This document shows positions 34,595-47,536 of a DNA stretch of 64,000 nucleotides, piece by piece (the first letter of the stretch is position 1; the number at the start of each line of letters is the position of its first letter). Made by a program: the position numbers and the translations under genes. Source of the stretch: Imbricaverruca yamaguchii (Eukaryota > Arthropoda > Thecostraca > Neoverrucidae); assembly GCA_034440575.1 (NCBI GenBank), contig JAOTOL010001438.1, positions 972,387 to 1,036,386 of the forward strand, written 5' to 3'. The notes below the pieces were generated by a model that did not search any database, was not told the origin of the DNA, and was given only the letters and a program-made list of their open reading frames with translations.

Positions 34595-34765
34595 ACCGTT
34601 GCCGATGAAGCCCTCACCACTGCCTCTTACATAGCATTTGCATTACAATCTATTGACATAATTTATTCGTCGTGTGAGCCACCGTTGCCGATGAAGCCCT
34701 CACCACTGCCTCTTACATAGCATTTGCATTACAATCTATTGACATAATTTATTCGTCGTGTGAGC
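34595..34765. repeat. 86 bp tandem duplication
   Basis: ACCGTTGCCGATGAAGCCCT starts at 34595 and 34681, and the two copies are identical through GTGTGAGC. Perfect identity over about 85 bases indicates a recent duplication or a local assembly duplication. Confidence 0.95.
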
Positions 34766-37305
34766 ACACCACAGCACAGCACACGGGCCATCAGCTAGCC
34801 AGCTGCCACGGTGCATCGCTGGAGCAAAATAAGCAAACATCTCTCTCGATAGTTTTAGTCTTATCTCGCTTGTATGTGTCACGGCCTGCACTCGTCAATG
34901 GGAAATTCTCAGTGACCGTATATCAGGTTCGAAAGCAATGGCTACACACCTCGCGTAAGCTGGGAAAGAGAAATAGTGCGGTAGTCGGCGCGTGCTCCGT
35001 ACGGCACTCACCGGCAGCCTTTTCGACAGACTGAGCAGCTGCCGCTGACTGAGATCCGTGCCTGACGCAGCCGGGCTGATAACGAAGCTGGACCGTACGC
35101 CGCGCGGCGCCAGGCTAAACAGACGCAGGCCTGACGCCGGCGATGAGCTGAAAACACTGCATCGTTTACCTACTCGTATTTCGAATAAATGTAATCCCAT
35201 AGCTACCCAGATACCAGCTACCAGGTCTTGCCGATGCACTGGACAGGCGCCGGACTGTGGGGCGGCTGGTGACGGATGGGGCGGTGCGATCAACACCGGA
35301 GCAGATAACAGGCGTCTGTGGTGCGGCAGCGTCGGCTGTGCGGTCACGGGCGCATGCGGCAGGCATCGGGCGGCGACGGTGGCCGCGCCGCACGGGCAGC
35401 CGGCCGGCGCTGACATCCACCCGCGCCACCGTACCCGGCGCTCATGCTCAGCAGGTGCACCACAGCCTCAGCGGATTTGCTCGGCGGTCCGGCCGCGCAC
35501 CGGCGGCGCGTACAGGATGCGCAGCAGCGGCTATGTTGGCTTCCAGGTGCGCGCGCCCCAATGAGAACATGTTGCATGCAGCCTTCCCTCTGAACGGTAG
35601 AACTTCTGAAAGAATCCGCTCTTCTTGCACGTTCGAGAGTCCGGGAGCCGGTTGTGCCGAATAGCTAGACACTTGTCCACTGCTGGGCGCGGATCGAACG
35701 GCGCTGTTCCCACACTGCTGGTGCTGACAGTCTGTCGTTCACCGTGTGGTTTTCCACATACATGCAGTGTCCTGACTTGATGCTGTTGTAGTGTGACATT
35801 GCTCACTTTATGGCCATACTGTGCGGTGTTACGCATATGAAAGCTGACAATAGACGCTTCAGCACGCCTTTTGGCGTGCCCATATACATCGCACACCAGT
35901 TTTGCACTTGCTTTTTCATGCTCTTGCTTGGAGAGGTGGATAGCGAGTTACTGGTCACAGACTTCACTGGCTCACTGCGCCACGTTCTCCTCGTCAAGCA
36001 GGTAGTTTGTGGGCAAGACCAAGGTGCTTCCTGGATGCAGTAGTTCAATGACTCCCAGCCATTGCTCAAAGCATGGGTGTTGTTTTGCATACTTTCAACG
36101 GGGCATACTTCCTCTAAATGTTAGTCTTGCCCCATTCCAATTCGAACTTTTAGCAGAGTATGGAATATGGAAGGTATAGAGTATGGAGGGCGCCCCCCCC
36201 CCCATTTGCAGGGATCCAGATGGATTGCCACCTCAGCCTGCCGATTGTCTCCAAGTATTGCCCCCAGCCCTTCGAATATTTTGTTTGTTTGTTCAGAAAT
36301 CAACGCCCCTGGCTCCAAGAAACGTCCAGCCGTGTACACCTGGTGCCGTATCGGCAGGACAAATCGATCAACATTCCACCAAGTTAAACACCTTGCCTTT
36401 TTACAAAGGCGTCTAGCTTCGTTTATATTTTCCTTTTAAGAACATCGAAGAAAAGACGGCAAATTAACATCTAGCTCTCGTCCCTCGTGTTTTGCGACTT
36501 TGCGAGCGTCGCCCTGCTCACCTGCGTTGTATGTACACGCATTGGTCATGTTTTTGTGATTACCGTTAATGGACCCAATTGCTGGTTTTGTAGTATACAT
36601 ATTTCAAAGAAGCATTTCACATTTGACCTTCCTGGTCGCTTTGACCTCGCTATAAGTGTTGCCAACTTTTTACCATTTTTTTCTTGAAACAATGCACCAT
36701 TCCATGGAAAACAATCACTTCCTCTAATAGAACTATAATAAAGTTTTTTTCCATTGAAACTCATCTGACTAGGTGGGATTTTCGCTCCACTAGGTCGGAT
36801 TTCACGGCACTGAGTGAGACGAATCCCCCTAGTTAACATGTTAGGGGCCCGCCTAACAGTCGTCATAAGAATGAGGCCATGGTGTTCATGATGAGACAAT
36901 GTTCTGGATGCTGGAAATCCTCAACCACGTGTTTTTCTAATCATGAACAGGACCCCAATGAACCCTAAAATCCCTTGCTACTCGCAGTCAGGTACATGGC
37001 GTATTCTCAGAGATGAACGCACGTCTCCAGCCGTCGTTCCTTCACCCTATCCGTTTGCGGATGACGAGGAGAAATTCACGAATAGCGCAGTCGCGTCATA
37101 ACTGTATTAGCTCCTAATTTACAAACGTTTTCAATGAATTTATTTTGAGAAAGTAGCAAGCAAAGTTACTTTTCTTGTTTTGTAATTATTCTTGACAACA
37201 TTAAAACATATTTACGTTTGCAAATTTACGTGAGTATTCCTCGTTTCACATCCCAATCATCTAACACAACAGCTGCCACAACACGAAGTGATATGCCCAA
37301 ATATC
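34766..37305. other. Unassigned sequence, CpG-rich 35040-35560
   Basis: 35040-35560 is strongly GC- and CpG-rich, with overlapping open frames on both strands (up to 173 codons) and no recognisable domain. It could be a CpG-rich regulatory block or decayed repeat. 35166-35220 is the second arm of the direct repeat at 34391. Minus-strand frames at 35531-36339 do not assemble into a protein I know. A C11 run lies near 36193. Confidence 0.45.
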
Positions 37306-37642
37306 TTGTAGTCAGAGGCGGATACAGGGGTGGGGGAGCGGTGGTGGCATGCGTCATCTCCGCATGGAAAAGTGGCTCCCCTCCAGGAAGGCTCGAGTGC
37401 AACCGCGCGGCTTCCGCTCCAGGGATTTCTCAGCCAAAAGCTCCCCTCTCGGAGAAAACGGTCCCATGGGACGAAAACGCGCCACTTCAACATGCTTGAA
37501 TGCACCCGTCCACTGTTCAACGATATTTTGCCGAATGTGTCGTTCCGGCGACTTTCGCAGTGGTCGCTCTCCGATGAAATTGTACTGCTTCCAGACAAGT
37601 GTCCCCACCCACTGAAAATTTCTGGATCCACCCCTGCTACAA
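37306..37642. mobile_element. MITE-like element with imperfect terminal inverted repeats
   Basis: The left end TTGTAGTCAGAGGCGGATAC and the right end GGATCCACCCCTGCTACAA are inverted complements over about 21 bases, with a 1-base gap and a few mismatches. The core CAGNGGNGGATNCAG is a terminus form found in several animal non-autonomous DNA transposons. No convincing 8 bp direct target duplication surrounds it, so the superfamily is open. The 0.3 kb interior has no transposase. Open frames on both strands here are not genes. Confidence 0.6.
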
Positions 37643-40600
37643 TTTGTCCAAGTAAATACATGCAATTATGGCAATCATCTTCATTTGCATGAAACATCCA
37701 TTTTAACACGGTGGGGGCTGCTAATGTTCTCGACAAGATTGTGCTACCAAGTGGTTGCGTTATTAGGCCCATCCGCTACCCTCTATGGAGGGTAAGGGGC
37801 ATAGGTGCAAGCACAGGTGCAAGTTTTTATTATGACGATTGTTGTCAGCTACGGAATACATGGTGTGACGGACATGGTATGGTGTGACGGGTACGGAGGT
37901 GCTTTTCTAGGGTTCGCGAGACTCTGAGGTAATTTGTGCTGATCTACGGCAAATGCATAGCTATGAAGAAAAGCGTAACCATTGGTTGATGTCCGAGCAC
38001 CTTGCACAATTAATTGTCCACGCCAACAAGCTCAAAGCTTGAATTAACGTACGCAACTTAGTCACCCAAGGCTCCTCGTTGAACAGTGTCCCCTGCCAGC
38101 ACAAGGAATAAATATTATTTGGAATAATGACGGTGATGGGCGCTGTATGATCAACGCAGTCGATGTGCCCGTAAGGCCAAATAGCCAGCCGAATGATGAC
38201 GGTGGATTTTCGGAGCTTGAGCCCAGACACTTATCTTACCGCGAGAAAGAGGGATCGTGAACTTCCATTGTCATGTGAGCACTTTCGGTGACAGATGCCA
38301 TCGCCATCGACTACGTGATATCAATGTCAATAATGATGTCTTGGGATGAGAATGAACAAAACCACCCATGGCTGATGAAATTATTTCCAGCGCGTCCTCT
38401 TATTGGTGAGGCTTTTGGACGGGGGGATGAAGGTGCTGGGTATTCTCCTGAGACAGTCGCAAGTGGCGATACAACGAAGAAGGCGTTGAGTGAAAGAGTC
38501 TCAATATCCTGCCTTGATAAAATTCGTGGCCCGATAGGCCAGCTATATTTTAGCTTCGGTGCCACCGCTGATGTCACCGACCATGTCCATGTTGAAACTG
38601 ACCTTATCGGAGTGGGCTGAGCCAATTTCATCGTCGGCCGTTTAGGCCGTGTCACCGGTCAGTAGCTTCTGAGATATGGGTGAGGTGAATACAGTCCGCA
38701 CACTCCGCAAATGGGGGCAGTCCAGTGCCGTAGTAAATTGCAGATAGTGAGGTGCCGTAGCAAATGTTCACCTAGATCGTTCCATGGTTTCGAAACATCT
38801 GCTTCAATCATAATGCTAGATGAATCACGTTCATATATATACACATACAGATGCAATGCTGCGGTAGACACACATCACTTCTGTTTATTGTGTAGATGAT
38901 TTCCGATGATTCAGTAGATCTGGGCGCGCAATTTACGAGCGTGATATAATTTTATCAGAAGAGGAGCTGCCGGCGGTGGTACTCAAAGCAGCTGAAGCAC
39001 CAGCTGTGGACGATGTTCGACACGTGGACCCGGACAGTTGCTGCTGCAGTGCTCGCATCGCTCTCCGGCCGATCTGTCGCGTCATCGGCCGCCGCCTGCC
39101 ACGGGCCTGACGTGCTATCGAGCAGTTCAGTCGGCGCATGCCAGTGTAATTGTGCACCGATTTTTATGAAGCGTGCCCGCGCGCGTTTCGCACGTCATTG
39201 GATCGGTAAACGATGTGGCGACAGCGGCCCAGGCGCGACCGGACATTGCGCCGCACCAGTGGACGGGGCGCGACCGGCGGCACAGTATCCGACAAGTAGC
39301 AGTGTCGCAGCCGTGCTGCAAGTGGGCGTGCACAATGGGCGGCGTTGCATGCTTGCAGCGCCTGCAAGTGTGGGGTTGGGTTTCATTATTTCCCGACTGG
39401 ATACGCAGCCAGTGATTACCTCAATACGGGCCGGCACCAGCCGAAGTGTACGACGTGGCGGCATGGCATCAGTGTGGCTGGCCGGGGCCGCAGGAACTGC
39501 CTGTTGTGCTGCTGTCGATGCCTTCGCCGCTCCTGCCTGCTCATGATGCGACACTCAACAGGTCCTGCCCACTGCTGGTGTACCCTCCAACAGCCACCCA
39601 CCCACTGCTAATGCGTCTGCTGACAGACCCCGCTTCGACAGATCGGCGAACTCTTGCGGCGGGTTTCACGTTCGCACTGCCACCGCATTTGTTGCACACG
39701 GGCGCACGTTCGGGCCGTTCCGCTGTATTGTGCAGTGTTACTGCCGCAACTGCTCACGATTCTGCCCGACAGTTTGCAATGTTTGTGCATCTGCAACGAC
39801 AATTCGCTTCCTGATTACAACTGGTCCGTCACTGCTACACATTTTGCTGTTGCACGGTTTATTCGTGTATGTTTATTCATTTGTTTAGAGTCGTCCACAA
39901 TAATACTCGAAGCTGCGTGACATTCCTCATCCAATTTTGCGAGGTGATCACATAAAGACAAAGAAGGATAGCTGCTGTACACGCTTCCCTACGGATACGC
40001 AGGACAATACAAAAATTTTGAGAAATCAAAATAGCATTGAAAATCAGCATGAGATGATCGTAACAACATCGCCACTGAACAGCCTGCACTTGCATCGGTG
40101 CACACACATATCAGCAAACCCCAAGAGAAACGAGTTGTATAAAATTGCGGCTCAATACAAAGTTGTCAGGCTGTGGAAAAAGCAAAGCATACTGGATCAT
40201 CTATATTTACACGAACTTCCAGGAAAATATAGAGCTCCTTGTTAGTCAGCGGCTTCTTACTTTAGATGCCAACGAATAATGCTTGGACCTGAGATGCTTT
40301 TGTGATACTTTGCACAGCCAACATCTATATTTATTTATCTTTTGCTTATCCTTCATTACTTTCCTTCATTCCGAGCCTTCATTTCTATGTTGCTTATCCA
40401 GCAGTTTCGGCACTTATTTGCGGTCACAATTGTATTGATGTATTTCAAGAGTCTGAATTGCCTGTGCTGCGTCTGTTTTACCGTGTTTTGAGGCTTGCCA
40501 GTTTTTTTTAATGCGTAGTTAAATTGCTGTCGATGCAGAGTCTCACAGTCGTACTTTGTCATCGTTGTGTGTATTATAGATCGATCGCGTACGTGAATGG

Positions 40601-41607
40601 ATTAAGTTCACTATAAGTAGGTTTGTTTCTACCAATGTGTACCTGTTTGAATAAATTAAGCGAAGTTAACGGACACTTCACTGCACCCTTAATCGGAACC
40701 GCATAATAGCTAAGTACCTCTTTGCGTACATCGCTTCTTTGTACATCACTTTTGCATGAAATTACTACATGAGACGTAGTTTCCTTGGTTTCCGCAGTTC
40801 TCCATTAGTGATCGAGCGTCTGTACCTCGATCAAGCTCTGATACCCTCAGCATTCTACTTCGTCATTAGAAATACTTCGTTGGAATGGTTTTTAGTGTGG
40901 TGTTGACTACACTACTTGTTTTGGACGTTTTTTTCAGGAAGTGGATCATTTCGGAGCACTTTTTCGGCATATCTCAAGATAATTTATGAACAAGAATGTG
41001 TCCTTTTGATCTGCCGTGCAACACATGAACATGGTTTCGAGCATCGCTTCCACCTGGAATGCTTATTGATGGGCTGGTACTGGCGAAAGTGAAAGTGAGG
41101 CGTGAGCTAACCCACACATCCTCGGAAGTGTGCACTGGGGTCACAAATGCGAACATGAATGAATCGCTTTTAGCCAGAGTTAAGACATAATTTTGCTTGA
41201 AAGTTTTACGTCATGCATGACCTTGGAATTCCGGCTCCCGTGCTCCTCAAGCTTGCAAGTCAAACTAAGGCAATCAATTAAAGTTCATGTCCGTCCCATG
41301 TCATAGCTTCTTCTTCGAGATAGGTGATAAGAAGTGGGGGCATTCACCGAAGCTCTATCTTGTTTGTGCTGAATTACGACTCCACCAAATACATGAAATA
41401 CAATGCTATTGCTGAATGCCAACCCAATTTGTGATACTCAGGCGCATTAGTGGTATTTAGATTAGCTTTATACACCGCCTAATGACTGCGTTAAATAACC
41501 GGTAAGCATTTGATCACCTCTGTAGATTTCTCATAATTGCCTGACATGACATGTGACATCATCTGTGGAAAACCAAACCATTGCGTCCATGAATTTCGCG
41601 AGATCCT
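37643..41607. other. Unassigned sequence, GC-rich 39000-39560
   Basis: No gene, exon or repeat family recognised over 4 kb. 39000-39560 is GC- and CpG-rich, with a 177-codon plus-strand frame (39013-39546) that has no recognisable domain, signal peptide or splice context. 38288-38620 holds a 110-codon plus-strand frame, also unrecognised. 39560-41607 is AT-richer and featureless. Confidence 0.45.
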
Positions 41608-42799
41608 TTGCTAAAAGTCATGTTATACATCAATCAAACATTCTTATTCAGTGTGGATATAAAGCAGATCTAATGTTTCATTATGGTAATTGTTTTATCT
41701 TTACGAAACAAACTAGCTCGTACGTCTTTCATTTATAACTAAACGCTAATTTTATGCTCCAGAACGCTGGACCTTATGTTATGGTGTTGTCAAACGCAGT
41801 TTCAGTAAGCTGGAACCGTCCGTTTATTTCTGAGACAGATTGGAGGGGCTGCTATGCGTCTGTCCCAGCCAACAACGTTTGACTCGCATCCGAGCGAATT
41901 GTGGCTTCTCGTGCTCTTCCACAATTCACATTGTGATAAAGTTCGTCAGTGTTTCGGTTTACGCTAGGGTTTCGTCTCAGCAAACGTTTGGAGGAGGCAT
42001 GTGGCTTGCATGCTTCCTCAGGCAGGCAAACCCACCCTTCCCTCCTACCTCCTGATACGCCCAATCATGAGCCCACCCTTCCCTCCTTCCTCCTGGTACG
42101 CCCAATCATGAGCCCACCCTTCCCTCCTACCTCCTGATACGCCCAATCATGAGCCTTCAGTGGCGGCCCCCGACACAATATCTGCGACTGGTGGTCCTGC
42201 GTCTGCCTCCGGCGGGGTAGCTCGCGTTGCGTGACAGCGGCTCTCTTTCTTCTGTCAGAAGAGACAGCGTGCATAATGAAAATATAAAACCAAGCATTGA
42301 TCGCGACAGCAGTAAAGGTATGCCATTAATTTGCCACGAAACGTCGAGCAGGAGTATGATTCCGCTGCCAGGCAGGAGTGTGACAGGCGGGAGGCGGAGC
42401 AACCCCTTCACTGGCTGAATCGGCTGCGATAATTCGGCAGTCGCTCTGATAGCACCGTCTGGCCGACTTCACGCGCCGGGTGGAACGTCACAGGGCCGAC
42501 AGAGGGCACGACCAGTCGGCTCACTCACAGCACTGTCCCGCCGCCGACTCACCGATCAACAACACTGACCGGATCAGGTCGTCGCCATTTGTCGAGGCGA
42601 GATATGGGAGGATATTGAATTGAAGTACGTGTTGTCAAATTTGACTATGACAAGACACGAGTCGGAGCCATTTTCGAAACCAATCCTGCAAGCTGTGGTG
42701 CAAAATGTGCGTACAACTTTGGGCGTCGAGTAAATTGAGGCATTTTTCGGCGAGAAAAGAGGCGGCGGTGAAATAGTCTACGTGTTTGTAGTTTGCTAC
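41608..42799. repeat. 1.19 kb tandem duplication, unit 1
   Basis: From TTGCTAAAAGTCATG onward this unit matches 42800-43987 base for base except for two substitutions (about 42587 T/C and 42626 A/G) and a 3-base indel near 42653. A TTTGCTA / TTGCTA word occurs at all three boundaries, consistent with microhomology at the join. The unit contains a GC/CpG-rich segment (42420-42600) and an internal 41 bp triplicate, but no recognisable gene. Confidence 0.97.
42031..42153. repeat. 41 bp tandem repeat, 3 copies (also at 43223-43345)
   Basis: CCCACCCTTCCCTCCTACCT begins at 42031, 42072 (one variant) and 42113, each unit ending GCCCAATCATGAG. The array was copied with the 1.19 kb duplication and is identical at 43223-43345. 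Confidence 0.95.
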
Positions 42800-43987
42800 T
42801 TGCTAAAAGTCATGTTATACATCAATCAAACATTCTTATTCAGTGTGGATATAAAGCAGATCTAATGTTTCATTATGGTAATTGTTTTATCTTTACGAAA
42901 CAAACTAGCTCGTACGTCTTTCATTTATAACTAAACGCTAATTTTATGCTCCAGAACGCTGGACCTTATGTTATGGTGTTGTCAAACGCAGTTTCAGTAA
43001 GCTGGAACCGTCCGTTTATTTCTGAGACAGATTGGAGGGGCTGCTATGCGTCTGTCCCAGCCAACAACGTTTGACTCGCATCCGAGCGAATTGTGGCTTC
43101 TCGTGCTCTTCCACAATTCACATTGTGATAAAGTTCGTCAGTGTTTCGGTTTACGCTAGGGTTTCGTCTCAGCAAACGTTTGGAGGAGGCATGTGGCTTG
43201 CATGCTTCCTCAGGCAGGCAAACCCACCCTTCCCTCCTACCTCCTGATACGCCCAATCATGAGCCCACCCTTCCCTCCTTCCTCCTGGTACGCCCAATCA
43301 TGAGCCCACCCTTCCCTCCTACCTCCTGATACGCCCAATCATGAGCCTTCAGTGGCGGCCCCCGACACAATATCTGCGACTGGTGGTCCTGCGTCTGCCT
43401 CCGGCGGGGTAGCTCGCGTTGCGTGACAGCGGCTCTCTTTCTTCTGTCAGAAGAGACAGCGTGCATAATGAAAATATAAAACCAAGCATTGATCGCGACA
43501 GCAGTAAAGGTATGCCATTAATTTGCCACGAAACGTCGAGCAGGAGTATGATTCCGCTGCCAGGCAGGAGTGTGACAGGCGGGAGGCGGAGCAACCCCTT
43601 CACTGGCTGAATCGGCTGCGATAATTCGGCAGTCGCTCTGATAGCACCGTCTGGCCGACTTCACGCGCCGGGTGGAACGTCACAGGGCCGACAGAGGGCA
43701 CGACCAGTCGGCTCACTCACAGCACTGTCCCGCCGCCGACTCACCGATCAACAACACTGACCGGATCAGGTCGCCGCCATTTGTCGAGGCGAGATATGGG
43801 AGGATATTGAATTGAAGTGCGTGTTGTCAAATTTGACTATAAGACACGAGTCGGAGCCATTTTCGAAACCAATCCTGCAAGCTGTGGTGCAAAATGTGCG
43901 TACAACTTTGGGCGTCGAGTAAATTGAGGCATTTTTCGGCGAGAAAAGAGGCGGCGGTGAAATAGTCTACGTGTTTGTAGTTTGCTA
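42800..43987. repeat. 1.19 kb tandem duplication, unit 2
   Basis: Head-to-tail second copy, 3 bases shorter than unit 1 and more than 99 percent identical. It ends at GTTTGCTA before unique sequence. So little divergence means a very young duplication, a copy-number polymorphism or an uncollapsed haplotype duplication in the assembly. Confidence 0.97.
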
Positions 43988-44647
43988 TCAAACTATTATG
44001 AAAAGCGATCAACAGTAAGGTGCATTGGTTGTATTGCAACAGGATATACGTTCGTGTCATTCTTGCAATGTCATTTCTTGTGAAGCTGGTCTGCTTTGCG
44101 GCAGTAAGTTCCTAATAGGTTTAACTTTGATACCGTTACAGCCGAACAGCGGCACTCGTGTGGGCACGCAGTTCTATAATTGCGTCACGCAATGTAGCTG
44201 AACATTTCCTGAAAATGTCGCTACTTCCTTACCAGAAGCTGGTTTAACTTCGGCTTCTTCTTTCGAGCCTTACTAAGGTTCACACACGCATAATTGAATA
44301 CTGCGCATGCCTTGTCATCTTCTTACCCATCCGTGAATACCCAGTCGCAGGTTCTCAGGACAGCCGGGGTCAAACACTGTTTAAAGAACATCTTGTAACT
44401 CACTGCTCCACAAATGCATTCCTCCATGCATTAAAACGAACATCGGTAGACATGGGTCATTTACAACTCTGGATAGAATAGATCACTTTATTCTACAGCA
44501 CTCATACTGACAACGTGCAGGCTCGCCTGGACTACAGCGACAAGCACGCTACAAGTCCAGACGACGACCTGCACAGACGCAGCTGTGTGTACGCGCCACA
44601 CCGTGCGGAGCGACAGCGTCACCAGCGGCGATCCTGCCGAGACAGCG
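43988..44647. other. Unassigned sequence
   Basis: No gene or repeat recognised. Confidence 0.5.
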
Positions 44648-45176
44648 GGAACAACAGGACGGCAGGCACCATCACCATCCGCTCCGCCATCACACCGTGT
44701 GTAACAACAGGACGGCAGGCACCATCACCATCCGCTCCGCCACCACACCGTGTGTAACAACAGGACGGCAGGCACCATCACCATCCGCTCCGCCATCACA
44801 CCGTGTGTAACAACAGGACGGCAAGCACCATCACCATCCGCTCCGCCACCACACCGTGTGTAACAACAGGACGGCAAGCACCATCACCATCCGCTCCGCC
44901 ACCACACCGTGTGTAACAACAGGACGGCAGGCACCATCACCATCCGCTCAGCCATCACACCGTGTGTAACAACAGGACGGCAGGCACCATCACCATCCGC
45001 TCAGCCATCACACCGTGTATAACAACAGGACGGCAGGCACCATCACCATCCGCTCCGCCACCACGCTGTGTGCAACAACAGCGTCACTAGCGGCGATTCT
45101 GCTGAGACAGCGGGACGGCAGGACCAACAGGACGGCAGGCACCATCACCATCCGCTCCGCCACCACGCTTCCGGAT
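44648..45176. repeat. 53 bp minisatellite, about 10 copies
   Basis: AACAGGACGGCAGGCACCAT starts units every 53 bp (GACGG at 44711, 44764, 44817 and onward), each with CACCATCCGCTC and CACACCGTGTGTA. The last two units (45070-45170) are altered by an insertion containing CACTAGCGGCGAT, which also occurs just before the array near 44620. Confidence 0.95.
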
Positions 45177-47465
45177 ACACATACGCGTTTGCCACAATGG
45201 CATATTTTGCAGGTGCAAAAACGTGTATCGAATGGTAGTCTTTTGCCGGTCATAGTATGCGTGTGATTACTATGCGTAGCTATGAACCATGCGATTTGGC
45301 ACTTAATAGTCTGGTGATGTAGACCTCCTTCCAGCTGATTTGTTTTCGAACTGGTGAGATATGGTCAGAAGTTGCTCTCTCTTCTTGAAAACGCTGCTCG
45401 CTCGCTTTCTCTCTCTCTCTCTCTCTCTCCGGTGTGAGACGAACTGTGCTCACTTATCGCATTATATCTTGCACCATTTTCATTTTTATATGCACTTAGT
45501 AAAGACCAAATTACTGCAGCTCTGTCAAGTTGCATAGGGGCTCTGTGGAACTCACCGAAAAAGAACGAGCCAACTTACTTGGAATTCGACTGTTTTTGGG
45601 TGACAATCTTTAAGTATTCTGAAGCTGGAACTGAACTCATTTCGTTACGATTTGTTTGTATTAGGGCACTTCTCAATGTTGCATTGCTTCGAATTAACTC
45701 AGTCCCACTCGTGATGAAAAAAAATACACATTTTCGGTTGGTTGAAGCATTCCACCCACCACTGGCGAAGTTATTATACATTGAATTTGGCGGCTCGACG
45801 TGGCAGTGTGTAGACGAATATGCGCGCTATCACCCACCGTTCGTGCTATGTAAGTAACAACACGCGGACATGATGGGGGAAGGGGGCGTGTAAATGAACG
45901 GAGAACTGTCGGGAGATACTACGCACGCTGCGAACGGAACTATCAAATAAACCCACTTCTCCGCTCCGGTACAATTCCGCAGCCGATTCTCCCGCGGCGG
46001 GGAGCCTGGCCATCTCGGCACGGGCCACCGTTGTCTTTTCAGGCGCTGCTGGCGGCCGGCCGCGTCGATTGTTCACACGAGTGGACTGAGTGTCCGGCCA
46101 CGAGTGGACACAGGGCCGGCTCGCGCCAGGCCAGGAAGCGGTAAACACAAACACAGGAAACACAGTGCCGGCGGCGTGAGGCGGCCGGTCGGCCGCTTCC
46201 GATACCGCCGCACGCTGCCAACTTTTCCCAGCGCGGCTCGTCACGTGACAGGATGCGCACTGAACGAAAAGCACGAGCAGGGGAACTCAATAGCGGCGTT
46301 TACGGCGTCCTAACCCACTATGGTTCGTCGATTTGGACACACTAACTGGGGAAGGCTATATAAGCTATATGAACTATATAACGCACTTATAAGTGCTGCG
46401 TAACATTTTGATCTTAGTTGATAGGTTTAGATAATGGACTTCCCGACCCTGAATTCGCCCCACCAAAACGTTGGCTTCGTGCCTCCCTAACGTTAGGCAC
46501 CAAGGAAAATGCCTTCACCCATCGTCATCACAGCTCAGGCTGGCTGTGCTCCGGTGCTCTATCAAGACCGGTGTTTTAACCTGCATATGGGCGCAGAAAT
46601 ATTTTATTTAAGTTGTGTGTTTGTTGGTGTTTGGAGGAGGGGAGAGGGTGGCAGTGACGTCGACGATGACGATAGACCCTGGTACACTGTATGACGCTGT
46701 AGTCACATGCTACGACTCACAGTTTTTATGTTGAGATGCACGATGAACTGCTCTTTTGCTCATGCGACTTCACATGTTACTGGACGATTCTTCCCGTTGG
46801 CGACGATGCTGAATAAACATAAACATACACATGGACAAATACAAATCAGGATTGTTGAGGTCTGAAAATATAGTGTGCGAAATCTGATAAATTTTCGCAT
46901 TGGGGTGGGGGAGGTCCAGTACACTTTGTCCCCCCCCACCCCCCAATGTTTGTAAAAAAAAGTAAACATCTCTGGACCGGGATATTTCACCACGCGCGAA
47001 CGACCGGGAAGGTGTGCTCTCGTATGTATTTCTTCTTCCCTGCTCCATTCATAATTGCAATCCCCAGTGCTGGTTAATAACGAACATTTTCCAGTGAAAC
47101 ATCATTCAGTGACACTGCAGGTACCAAAGCGCAGTTGTTACCCACAATTGTCATAACTTATAGTTTACAGTGTAAACTATAAGTGTAAACTTTACACACG
47201 ACTTTCTTTGTATTGACCACCAAAATAAATAAGCCACCCCAATTCTGCATGACACAAACATACAAATTATCTGAACAACTGCATGAGGCAGGAGTTGTTC
47301 ATTTATTTTCAGACATCCTTCAAGTTGCGTGTAGATTTTCACCCTTGTGTTTTCCAAGCAGCACGCTTTTTCATCTGCGGACTTCTTTTTCAATGCTGAG
47401 CTCTGGCACCAACACCAGCTCATTAGCATTCACCCTGTGCGCCTGCGAGGCCGAGTCCGGCTGTG
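45177..47465. other. Unassigned sequence with CT tract and two hairpins
   Basis: (CT)n at 45407-45430. 45960-46260 is GC/CpG-rich with unrecognised open frames on both strands. At 46898-46911 and 46933-46948, CATTGGGGTGGGGG pairs with CCCCCACCCCCCAATG (2-base bulge). At 47156-47184 there is a perfect 13 bp inverted repeat (ACTTATAGTTTAC) with a 3-base loop. No gene supported. Confidence 0.5.
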
Positions 47466-47536
47466 GACGGCTGACGGCTGACGGCTGACGGCTGACGGCT
47501 GACGGCTGACGGCTGACGGCTGACGGCTGACGGCTG
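47466..47536. repeat. (GGCTGAC)n microsatellite, about 10 copies
   Basis: Perfect 7 bp repeat GGCTGAC between CTGTGGAC and GGCTGGTGC. Confidence 0.96.

Noticed and set aside
39013..39546. 177-codon alanine-rich plus-strand frame
   Set aside because: Lies in GC/CpG-rich DNA where stop codons are scarce. The overlapping minus-strand frames are also long and nothing is recognisable.
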